This document shows, one piece after another, positions 34,541-45,202 of a stretch of 64,000 bases of DNA. The position numbers and the translations under genes are program-made. The stretch spans positions 133,328,052 through 133,392,051 of the forward strand of contig NC_088201.1 in the NCBI RefSeq assembly GCF_037126465.1, written 5' to 3'. The notes below the pieces were generated by a model. That model ran no database searches. It was not told where the DNA came from and was given only the letters and a program-made list of their open reading frames with translations. How positions within the stretch are numbered: position 1 is the first letter of the stretch; each line of letters opens with the position of its first letter. The DNA is from Ornithodoros turicata. Lineage: Eukaryota; Arthropoda; Arachnida; Ixodida; Argasidae.

Positions 34541-36660
34541 TTTCTTTTTGTAACGATCCTTCCCCCCCCCGTTCTGTAATGCACCCTTATGGGTACATAA
34601 AGTTGAATAAAGTGGCACGAAATGATATATGCACTTCATGTGGGCCAACATAAATGTGTTTACCCAAAATCTGGGAAACTGCTCTTGCTGTTGAGTGCTG
34701 TTATCTTGCAAACCATCCCCGCCCCCGTACGTCATCTATTAATTTCCAGAATACACCAGCTGAAGACACCGCATATTCATCACTCGCTATTGAAGTTAGG
34801 TTGTGAGCCATGCATAGGCATCTATGTTATTTTGCTGCATATTAAGCGATGTCCCACATTTCTGCTCCCAGACTTTGTCCTTGATGATGCAGTACACCGT
34901 GTTCACTACACTAATATGTTGTCCAGTTGTGAAGCTTTGTGCTGACACAGCTGGATGAATATGTCGGCCTTTGCAAAGTTACAACAGCCAAAGTGCCTCA
35001 AACGATAGCTGAAAATATGTAAGAAAGATATACAATCCTGTATTTACTAAAAATATAAGCAAAATAATAGCAGCACATTGTAGCTATAGAATGAACACCT
35101 CTAGGTGTGCCTCGCTTTGGTATTCCACGGTGTTGTTTCCCAAGAAATAGCACAATCTCTCAGTACACAGCTGTGCAGTTTATAACTGCATAATCACGCA
35201 GTGCACAAATGCATGGGGCACATGCACACATTTTTCAGAGCTTTACCATCTGTATTTCATGATAATACAGTACTGTACAGTACAGGATACAGATCTGTCT
35301 GCAATACAGGACAGTGTAGAAAACTGGGAACAGTCAGATAACTATGGCATGACTGAAAAGCTAAAAAAAATTCTCAAGAAAGCTGTATAGAGCTGCAGAG
35401 GTAATCATTCATTAAATTAATTTGCACAATTGTACAGTGTGCAGTTCTCAGGGAAGCCTTGCCAAAGGAGAAGCAGTGGTCACCCGGGCCCCTCATGTCA
35501 TTTTACTGTCAAAGTTGGGCGATATGTGTTAGAATGAACTGCAACTGCATCACCATAGAAATTCAATGTGAACAAGAAGTCTAAATTAAAAGCCTCAGCC
35601 GGCGTATTATAGCGGGGCATCAGCTTTAAGGAGTTTTTAGGCATTGGTGGTTGTGATTGCTTGGCATGTGATGGTGCAATGATAATGGAAGTGAAATTGT
35701 TTACAATGTTAGTATGAGGTCAAGAGAGGAGCTTATAAAGGACGAGCACAGAAAGATACATCAGTCCCTGATCAGGTGCGTAGAAGTGTTTCCTCAATAA
35801 TCTATATGACTTCGATCAAGCAAGCACAATGCAAATAAGAGCGCAAACTTGTTCGTAGCTGATGTAGCAGCTGTTGTTGTGTGTGTTTGCCTTGTCCATG
35901 TATGTTTGCTGCACCCTTAAAACATCATTATTGAGATCAATAAGACCTCCATCTTTACGAGATATTGGTCCATTTTAACATCGAAAAGAAGATTGTTTTT
36001 ATTTTGTGTATGGTGGTCTCAAAAAACAACAAACTCTGAATGGCTTGGATCTATTGTAATGGCACTAAAGTGTGGCCTTTTATTTTTGCAATTATGACGT
36101 CTGTGATCTCAAGTACGCTCAATATATGACTGTAAGACAAGTGTACATATTCCCATTATGTTAAGTTCCAGCAAGTGACAGTCACATTGTAATGATGAAT
36201 CTTAATCACAATTGATTGTCTTCTTAATCTTATTGATTTGATCTGACTTTGATTTGACTTGATCTTATTGAATTAAATTGATTGAATCTTAATCACAATC
36301 ACATTGTAATGATAATCTTAATCTTAATGCAAGCACAAAAGAATAAATCTTGAGTGCTTGATGAATCATTGAGTGCTTGATGATTTGTACAATAATGTTA
36401 TATGCAGAGATATGCAGATAAAGGAGGTTACAATTAACTACAGCACCGCACTGACAGAACGACAGCAGCTCACGACACTAGCAACTTCGACACAACTCAC
36501 AAGCAGGCACACCCTGGGTAACATGACGAAAACAGCGCTAACACACACACACACAGGACGTGGATGTAAACAGGACAGCAAGTATGTTTTCCGCATGAGT
36601 CGTGCGCCCGAACAAACGCAGCCGGCGAAGCGATGCTTTAGCGCGTTGCAGATTTGTGAC
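34541..36660. other. No recognisable gene
   Basis: A/T-rich sequence with a short direct repeat of CACATTGTAATGAT (36183 and 36300) amid ATTGA-rich simple sequence. No coding motif is seen on either strand. Confidence 0.45.
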
Positions 36661-36672
36661 ACGTTGCAAAGT

Positions 36673-36858
36673 CCCTAGTAGCACACATTGCTGCCGTGAC
36701 GTTGAAGCAACGTTGCAAATGTTGTCCAATGTGGAGCAACGTTTTGCAACATTCGTTAACATTATTATAGTATATTACCAAAAGTGCCCAACGTTACTAT
36801 CCATTTTACAATGTTTCTACAACGTTGCAGTGCAATGTTTCTCCAATGTTGCTAGGGA
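36673..36858. mobile_element. Short MITE with AACGTT motifs
   Basis: Ends GTCCCTAGTAGCACA and the inverse of GTTCCCTAGCAACATTGG enclose about 186 bp crowded with CAACGTTGC and CAATGTT motifs. The terminal form CCCTAG-x-AGCACA resembles the 47028 element (CCCAGGGAGCACA). Confidence 0.5.
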
Positions 36859-37045
36859 ACAGTGTCTGAACGTTCCTCAGTCACCTTCAAGCTACATTAC
36901 TCATCCATGCACCTGACCATACCCTATACTCGTGCAATATTTTGCAAGACAGTTGTGAAAGTGTTACCTCAAACATTGCGTGAACGTCAGCAATGTCCCC
37001 TTGAAATTTTTTTTGCCAGCAACGATGCTTGAGAACATTTCAGAA

Positions 37046-37254
37046 ACATTAGGGCAGCGTCCCAGCCACATTCCTTCAACACCAATACAATATGGAGGGA
37101 ACGTTTGTGTTATGTTATTGCAACATTGAGACAGCATCACAGCGATATTCAGTCAACGCAATTAAAATATGGAGGCAACATTTGTGTTACTTTCCTGCAA
37201 CATTGAGACAGCGTTACAGCCACATCTTTCCAACACAAATACAATATTATGCAT
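37046..37254 (+). repeat. 77-bp tandem repeat, about 2.7 copies
   Basis: Units start at about 37046, 37123 and 37200 and contain ACATTGAGACAGC, CAACAC, AATACAATAT and GGAGGCAACATTTGTG. They are separated from the preceding MITE by related AACGTT-rich sequence. Confidence 0.75.
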
Positions 37255-37384
37255 CATGTAAAACCCCGAGACTAGGGAACACGATGGGACAGACACAAAC
37301 ACGAAGTCTCGAAGTTTGAGACTTAGTGTTTGTGTCTGTCCCTTCGTGTTCCCTATAGTCTCGGGGTTTTACATCATGCATAAT
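37248..37384. repeat. Long hairpin, about 63-bp arms
   Basis: Arms 37248-37310 and 37319-37384 are nearly perfect inverses around a loop of about 8 nt. They contain AAACCCCGAGACTA, GGGACAGACACAAACACGAA and inverses. The flank CACCAGCTCGCTTGCTTCC (37388) also appears in the 96-bp insertion at 17327. Confidence 0.8.
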
Positions 37385-37410
37385 CTTCACCAGCTCGCTT
37401 GCTTCCTAGC

Positions 37411-39285
37411 CATTTTTTTTTCATTACCGTAATGAAAAACGGAACGGAAGTCTCATGTGTTGATGTGGCCTATATCGCACGAGTTTCCTGATCAACTCTT
37501 GTCACCACGGTTTTATCTTAATGTTAATCTGAGTAATACAGAACATAGAACGGACATTTCTTTGTCGTGCGGACATGTATACATTTTCAGACCTCACACA
37601 AAATAAACAACATCACCGTACTAATGCGGCGTAGCCAAGTATCCACAATGGATGGTCTGTGGGGTTCATATAAACAGAGGAAGCTTCTTTCTGGTGCCGC
37701 ACGCGTATCAACGAATGAGTCGCACATATTAAAATATCAACGAAGTTGTACGTGAATACCAAGAGCAGCAGCTTTGCAAGAGCATCTCTTTTGCGGCGCT
37801 CCGATGTTCACTACGCAGCATATGCCATGTTAAATAATTGCATGTGTATGTGTGTTAAGGCAGACAAGGATATACGCGTGTGCGCCAAGCGTTTTGGATG
37901 CTCGTGTATACCATTAACATAGAGTTACAGAGGTGTGCAAACATCAGGGGTAGAGCATATGAGCACGTTTCGTCATCACCACACCAAACAAAGAAGTGTT
38001 CTCTCGAGCTCTTGCAAATGCCCATGAGAACGTTAACTCGCGCATTTTATGATTACTTGTGTCTCAAAGTTTCGAGAAATCTATCTAATTACTAGAGACG
38101 CTACGCTTCCAACGAAGCCATTGTTCGTTTTCAACACTCACGTAGCACGGGACTATCGGAGGAGAAGCTCAAAAATAGTATGGCTTGCACACTACAAATC
38201 CAAATTCTGGAAGACATTCTATATCACTCTTCTTCCGCAAATAATCCCTCCTTTGCCTTCTTACATTCTAAAATGCCTCCTCCGTTCGCTACACTCTGTG
38301 TACCCTGTACCCTGTTGTACACAGGGGTGTACCCTGTTACCCACTCTTAATAAAAAAACTTCCGAAATCCACGCTAAGAAATCCACCCTTCGAAATCCAA
38401 ATCTTTGAAATTCACGCTGTCAAAATAAATCACAATGGGTCCATGCAGTCCAGTGCTAAGCATGGTTTTACGTGAGAAAATCAGTGTTTAAGAGGGTCAT
38501 ACTCCAGAATAACGAGTCTTTATGCAATTCTGTGTCGTATTCAGCATGTATCTCTCAATTATTCATTAATTTAATTAAGTTATAGGTGGAAATAAGTACG
38601 CGTATGAATACTAGGAAAACAACGCTTCAGCGGTTCGGCCGTTCGGCTACCAGTGGGAACGAGGCTATCTGAGAAAATGAAGTAACGACGGAGCAGTATG
38701 GTTCGTGTGGTGTAGCGGGATGTGCTGCATAAAAAGGATAATCACTGCAAGCTCTAATAAAGCATATGTCTCTTCTGCCGATTTCGTCAGGTATTTTTCA
38801 GACGTGTAACAACTTGATGTGCTAACACGCGCGTGCAACTCATGAAGGAATTCATGGGTGAAGTGACATTAATTGATGCAGTCGTAGCTATTTTGGACAT
38901 GACATCGGGTAGTGAAAAATGTCCAGGATGAGCAACATATAAAACGTACCACAAAACTGCTGTGTCGACCATTTGTCACAACGGTAATCACGTAAACATC
39001 ATGTAAACGTCTCTTGCTTTCCTCGGCCTCAGCCTACGAAGAACCGCTAATGTTATGTTTGATAAGAGCCGCGAAAAGTGGTTCAGCAAGGTAAAACTGT
39101 GTCGGGAACACCGTGACATGAGGGAGGTATTTAATTAAATTACAGTAAAAGATAACAAAGGACTGTTACTGGTCATGTAGACAGCAGATCTCGTTCACCA
39201 ACACATCAATGGATTGTATAAATAGTCTTCTTGTCAGTGGAGAACTGACATTTTCCTCCCATCTATACTGAGCAATGTTGACCCA
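37411..39285. other. No recognisable gene
   Basis: No supported feature apart from short GTACCCTG repeats with a small hairpin near 38295-38335 and CGAAATCCA-type repeats near 38360-38410. Confidence 0.45.
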
Positions 39286-39640
39286 GAGCTTGGTTTCTGG
39301 ATGCCACAAAACACTTCTCGCCAAGATGGTGCACTGTGACTCATGGACTGTGGCTCAATGGGGCATTTACAGCCCAGTGTCATTACCACCTGAGTCAAGT
39401 TGACTTTCTCAGATGCTGTCACTGCAGTGCTGTAGAAGACCCAGAGTATATTCTTTGTCATTGCCACCACTACCGAGCTTCCCAAACTGCCATTTTCGGA
39501 TCTCTCAATAATCTGAACTCCTGCCCCTCTCTCTAAAATTGCTTGGCCTATGGCTAAATCGAGCCCACGAATGCCTGCCCTCAAGGCTCTTTTGGCAATT
39601 TTGGACTCCATGGGACATTATTTTCTTCCTCACACCACAA
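39286..39640 (+). pseudogene. LINE C-terminal remnant (Cys/His motif)
   Basis: The frame reads CCHCSAVEDPEYILCHCHHY and continues to RAS at about 39410-39480. This is the C-terminal cysteine/histidine block of many non-LTR retrotransposon proteins, with C-x-C, an E-x-P-E-H-like acidic block, and a C-x-x-(Y/H)-x-x-x-R end. Upstream, the frame is broken and only about 25 more residues can be followed. No RT core remains. Confidence 0.6.
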
Positions 39641-40095
39641 GCATCTATGGGGTAGAGTATCGCCCCAGACAATGAAACTCCCTGTCCATCTCAAAATAAA
39701 GTTGATGAACAGCATCTGCAGCTTCTGTGAGGTGGTTTAAATCACTCTTATAACTACATGTTATGTGTAACTTAGGAATGCTGGTATGTGGGTGGAGTGG
39801 CTAGGTTGCCACAGTACCACAAATAGGAACACAAATGGCTGACAAGTCTGCTACAGAATCTGGGCCAAGACGATGAGGACTTGGAATCATCACAGTTTTT
39901 AGTACCATGCAGAGGAAGATAGAGTAGAGTACGCTCAAATTTTGTACTACTTTTTCTGAATTAGTTGTAATTATGCTGCAGCTACATAGGCAGCACTTAA
40001 AATGCTACTCACAATTGCCAAAGCTTCATGCTAGCACTCAATTCTTTTTACAAACTTTGGCTTGTGATGTGATGAACGTTTCGGTGACTTCCATA

Positions 40096-40287
40096 GGCCT
40101 GGTTTCACCAACTCTGGTTAACTGAACCAAGATCAAGGGTTGCCAATTCTTGAACTTAACAGACACTTCTTTTTTTCGATCGGTGATGTGGTGAATATTT
40201 CAGTAATAATAACTCCTTTAGTGAAGCAGATAGTTTAGTGACCGTTCATCTTAGTTCAGATGCTGAAAAAGTTGGTGAAACTGGGCC
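40096..40287. mobile_element. Harbinger-like MITE, 192 bp
   Basis: Ends GGCCTGGTTTCACCAACT and an inverse with two mismatches (GGCCCAGTTTCACCAACT) are flanked by ATA on both sides. GGCC-type termini and a 3-bp duplication fit PIF/Harbinger. Non-coding. Confidence 0.65.
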
Positions 40288-40299
40288 ATAATGTAGCCT

Positions 40300-41755
40300 T
40301 TGTGTTCTGGTGCTGTGCAATGGTTTTTCAAGGGATTCAAACTACAAAAAAGGTTAATAATAAAAACATTTCTTGGCATATCTACCTACATACATGTCCC
40401 GGACAGCACGTAAGGAACTCAACAGAATATAAATGTCATCATGACGTTGGTAGACAGACTCATACCGAAACAAGGAAGGGGAGGGCTGGGTTCCACGAAT
40501 GGGGACTTGTTTGCTGCCTCCTCTTGAAAGAAAACTAGGACCGAAAGTGGCGTGCACTTTCAGATACCACCGTAATCCCTTCAAGACCGTGCCTTTTAGA
40601 CGCGAACTCGTCCCCCCTAGCTTTGAGCGTAGCTCGACTGTACTAAATTGGTGGCTCTGTTCAACAGTATGATATCATTTGTTTTTATGGTGAACAGTAT
40701 GATGTCATTTGTACCGTTTCCAAACCGTTTCCAAGGCACTTTGTACAAGGGTTTGGTATGCCAGCAGTGTACTGTTTGCGAAAGGTAGTTTTCGTGTCCA
40801 CTTCAAGAAGACAATTTTTTAAAGAGGCTTAGAGGATGCGTAACTAATGCGTGATTTCCACTAAATATCAGAAGACAGGTGCACACCTAAATACCTGAAA
40901 CCCAGAACTCAATTATTTCTAGAATCAAAATTACATGGGAATATATTGAGGTTTGTCTTATTCACAAAAGATATCATTGCACAATCTGCAAAATTCATCG
41001 GTAGTTGCCATGGCTTACATCAATCATAAACACAGCAAATCACTCATTGAACATAGTCGGTCCGCGGTACGGAAAGTGAAACGCGTCATTGCCCATTGTG
41101 AACACGGTCATGCAACAGTGCTTGCCGCTTTGCATATCTCACTAGAGTCTTTCATCACTTTGTTATGAGATGACTAATGCTTTGCCAATTCAACACGAAC
41201 ATAATTATACTTTGGAACAACTTGTTTGCAAAGCATATGTACTCGTATGCACTTCCTTTAATCGCTTCAGGAGTATTTCTCCCGTAACATATCTCAGCAG
41301 ATGCAGCATGTCATGTTGGTAACACAATTTTGGTACAGTATTTGCTTGATATGTGTATCCAACAAGCAGATATATCAAATCTTTGTGCCAAAATGGTGTG
41401 CCACGCGTCCGTGTAAAGACGAGTCGCTTAGATGGAATAGGTATAGAACCTTGATGTTGAATGCAAGAAGTTAATGTTGGACAACATATATGTCATGGGT
41501 TAAATAGAGCAGTACATCATACACATCAGAAGAATGCCAACACTTCAGTGCTTTACATTTACCTGTTGTTCCAATGTTTACTCTCCCTTCTATTGGAATT
41601 ATGTATTTCAGAATCATTTTTGTATTATTGAATTTTAATTTGGCAATCCTTTAACATGTCTTGTGATAGACAGGTTAGCAATGTAAGCAGTGTTTATGTG
41701 CCTCTCGCAACCTGCATCTTTATGCAAAAATACTCCAAAAGCCGGGAGAGACATA
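40300..41755. other. No recognisable gene
   Basis: The longest frame (40953-41168, plus, 71 codons) has no recognised motif. Nothing else supported. Confidence 0.45.
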
Positions 41756-41759
41756 ACTA

Positions 41760-42020
41760 GACAAAAAAGTAGAGAACACCGACGTAACATAACAAAATAA
41801 CAAGGTTTACTCAGACGTTTCGTCCGTCAGGCGATGGACATCATCAGTGCCAAACTGAATGTGAGATTGCACAACCGGTCGCTTTTTAAGGAGATGGGAG
41901 TATTGTTCTGGGAGGGGCCACGGTTTTTGTTACAAACCGAGCGGTCACCGCATATGTGCCAAGACTCTAGAAGCTTCCTGTGTCCCCATCTTTGTTCTCT
42001 CTTGTTATGTTAAGTTGGAG
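41760..42020 (-). mobile_element. Penelope-like element terminal region
   Basis: Minus-strand sequence around a hammerhead core, with ACATAAC repeats on both sides and a CTCCTTAAAAAGCGACCGG block. Penelope-like elements carry such ribozymes in their terminal repeats. No RT or endonuclease residues are found next to it, so it is probably an isolated terminal repeat. Confidence 0.55.
41803..41862 (-). ncRNA. Hammerhead ribozyme motif
   Basis: On the minus strand CTGATGA (41841-41847) is followed by stem II (GTCC/GGAC around a loop of about 10 nt), then GAAAC (41817-41821), then GTC and a strand whose AAAC pairs with GTTT upstream of the core to form stem I. All core bases are intact. Stem III is minimal, as in hammerheads of Penelope-like elements, which are thought to act best as dimers. 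Cleavage would follow GTC. Activity is inferred from the motif only. Confidence 0.75.
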
Positions 42021-42045
42021 TTTTCTACCTTTATGTGTGCATTTT

Positions 42046-42130
42046 TTATGTCGGAGGCTGTTTTTGTGACAAGAGGGCAAGGGTGCCGGTAACATTGCAC
42101 ATGTTCATAAAAATGCAGAACCAGAGAGAC
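42046..42130 (-). repeat. Dispersed repeat, partner at 62090-62175
   Basis: Minus-strand ATGAACATGTGCAATGTTAC, then GGCACCCTTGCCCTCTTG, matches the plus strand at 62107-62150 with a few substitutions. Frames in both copies read alike over about 20 residues (MNMC..., then LALL or LSLL), but no protein is recognised. Confidence 0.6.
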
Positions 42131-42902
42131 ACACACACAAAAAAAATTTGCAGCATAACACAGTCCCAATCATTTCGTCGTGTCCTTTTTGCTGTGTCGT
42201 CTGTTCTACATTTGTTAATTTTTTTTCGTGTGTAGTTTCTGGATTTTAAGCCCAAGAGCAGTTGCTCTAGAGGATGCTGAGGACATTCCAAGCATACATT
42301 TTCTCATTCTCACATTATGCTGTAAGCAGTGTGAAATACAACTCAAAATGAATTTAATGAGAGACAACTTGTCACCAAGATTAGTGTGGGAACATCGCAA
42401 AGGAAAAATAATTCTAAACCATAATGGATTCCTATCCTATTTAATGGTACACTATCAGATGAAAGTTATTCAAATAATATTAAACAAGTAACCGTGCAAA
42501 TTATCAGCCAAACAGTAAAGCTGGCTGCAGTACACTGCAATGTGTCACATGTAACAATATGAGTGTTTCCAAAACTGACACATAAACCTTAGGGAGGCCG
42601 CAATAGTCAAAGCGGGGGTTACACCACTTGGTGAAAAGAGAAAGCAGATGAAGTGAACGCAATATGCGACAAAACCAGGGAAACTATCTCGCTACAACTG
42701 CAATATATTGAAGTTGTTTTAGAAAAATAGAAATTCAGTTCAGCGCACAACACTCGGGAACCGAGCTAACGTGCTTTCCGTCATGTAGCTAGCTCTCCTG
42801 CTTAATGACAATACACACGTGCTTTCCGTCATGTCCATCGCATTATTTCTCACTGTATCATGACGAGACACCCCTACAGCATACCTCACTTCCGCACAGT
42901 AG
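42131..42902. other. No recognisable gene
   Basis: Nothing supported. Overlapping open frames on both strands (42046-42291, 42228-42491) are without motifs. Confidence 0.4.
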
Positions 42903-43385
42903 TATCCCAGACAACCATATATGTCTTTAGGACATCCTCTGGACATCCATCTCTGGACATATGGATGTCCTGAGGACATCCACGAAACTCCTCAGGACGT
43001 CCTGTAGACGTCTGCTGGACGGTCAAAGGTGCATCCATGGACGTCCCCTGTTTGTCCACAAGACGTCATATATGACATTTGTAGGACTGAACCAGGATGT
43101 TGCTACCTACGCTATATGGGACCTATATTTCGTGTATTTCATTAATGCTCCTGCACTTAAGCGTGCAGAGGCAGCATCCCAAACTGCTATAATCTACTGC
43201 AACGTACAAGGAAATAATGGCACGCGTTAATCTGTTCCCTGACAGTTTCTGGTGCTTGCATGTGTAACAATACAAATGGAAAGAGATTTTAAATATATAT
43301 TGAAAAACAATTTATTGAGGAGTTTGCAAGGTACGCAGCAAACCACAGTGGAGCAACATTTATGAAACGTTTGTCGTCATATATA

Positions 43386-43876
43386 TAGGGTGTTACACGA
43401 GAGAGTCACCCTTCATTATTTTTAAAAAATTTACGTGAGATAAAGATTGGAAACCTATTGCACAACACTTATGAAGCTTTTTGCCACCCAAACAGGAGGT
43501 TTGCATCAGTGTACCTCAATAATTAGAGTAATTATCTTGAACTCAATATTTTGTCACGGAAAGGTTTTTCAGGCGGTTGTTGGGTGTTTTTGGGTGCCAA
43601 ATTTTTGTAGAAACGTTTGCGAAACATCCTGTATTTGTGACTGAAATGGTGTGTTGTGGCTATGTGTCTTCTAACTAATGCAAAAAGGTTACCTTTTCTT
43701 GGCAAATTTTTTAGTTCCATTGCGCTAATCACATTAATTAACGAGGGACACCCATAGAAAACCACTGTTTGGGAGCAAAAACCTTCACAAGTGTAATGCA
43801 GAATGTTTTCAATTTTTATCTCTCGTTGTTTTCTTGCAACAATTGATGGTCACTCTCTCGTGCAACATCCTCTGTA
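43386..43876. mobile_element. Mariner-type MITE, 491 bp
   Basis: Ends TAGGGTGTTACACGAGAGAG and the inverse of TACAGAGGATGTTGCACGAG, lying in TA-rich flanks. Internal open frames overlap on opposite strands and show no transposase motif. Confidence 0.7.
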
Positions 43877-44171
43877 CACATACCGTACTTGAACTATTCA
43901 TATCGACACATAATTTATCACAGCCACTCTTGGTGCTTTTAGCAAAACAATAATTGCAGCTACTTTCTTATGACCGAGGAGGGAGTTGAATGCCTAGACT
44001 CAAAGAAATAGGGTAGAGGTATATCACAGTTACACACTGCCAACACTTCATGTGAAAGAATATCCCCGGCACACCTTGCATAGCTGTCTTGGCCGTTGCA
44101 TATCGAATGCTAGAAACAAAGTATGTACGTGCTAACCAACAGCATTAAATTTTTCCGAAAATGGTACAGGA

Positions 44172-44792
44172 CCTGACAGAAGTGTACGAAATAAGCGAGC
44201 TGCGCATTTTTTCTCCACCAAGACACCCGAGAGGCAGACGGAAGCAGGTGAGTTTGAGCGCTGTCATTGTTTGAGAGGCGTAGATGAGCGGGCTGCAAGC
44301 TACATACTGCGGTAGTTTCGGTATTGCTTCTCACTATAGTGCCTGCGAAGTGAGTTCGAAACCACTGCAGTGTTCTGCAAAACCACGTCACTGAAAGTTT
44401 GTGAAGACTGGGGGCTCCCAGATATTACTGGGGACATAAAAATAAGTCATTGTGAAAACACGATAGTGTGTTTCCCAAATTAAAAAGCGAAGAAGCATTA
44501 CATATGTTCTAAACACATTAATCGTTAGGGAACATAGCTGTGATCATATTAAATATCTGACGTGACCAGATGATAGCTTACATACACAGTATTTCAGTCA
44601 CATGTTGATGGAGAGCACTGCAGTGAAATCCAACGGGCGTCGTGGGCACGTTCAAGAGAAGCAATACCGAAATTACTGTAGCGAGTTCCTCGCAGCACAC
44701 TCATCCACGCCTCTCTCAGCAAAGAACTCTACCGCTCCCGAAGACCGCTTGGGTGCCGCACGAGAGAAAAAGTATGCAGCTCACGTGTTCCG
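44172..44792. repeat. Foldback pair
   Basis: 44172-44390 and 44600-44792 are diverged inverted copies, sharing ACTGCAGTG, GAGAAGCAATACCGAAA and CACGCCTCTC-like blocks. The spacer is about 210 bp. Short frames within the arms are read from repeat DNA. Confidence 0.65.
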
Positions 44793-45137
44793 TTAACTTT
44801 TGTCGTGAACTGTAGAACACAGCAAACAGTAGGCATAAGTTAAGCTAAAAGAGCTACACCCTGTAAATGTGACAGAAGTTCGCAAGTTCAGAAGATGTCG
44901 CATACGTAACAATACACCAAATCAAAAATTTCACAAAAAACACAGTAGAAAGGAGCACTGACACTCTTATTCATTTTGTGTTTGGTACCTCTTGGTAGTC
45001 TTGTTTCCTCCTAGGCACACTTGTGCAGCTTTTGACAAAGTTTTTTTTTTCTTAAAAACGGTCTTTACCTGATACCCGCTCCTAGACAACCACAATCCCG
45101 AATGACAAAGTTCTCGCCCCTGATTTGTTGAAAACCG

Positions 45138-45202
45138 GAGGCGCTGCCTTTTTTGTACCCATTATGAAATTCATAAGTGGTACAAAAAAGGCGTACGCCT
45201 CC
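45138..45202. repeat. Hairpin around TTTTTTGTACC
   Basis: GGCGCTGCCTTTTTTGTACC pairs with GGTACAAAAAAGGCGTACGCC with few mismatches and a short loop. Confidence 0.65.
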
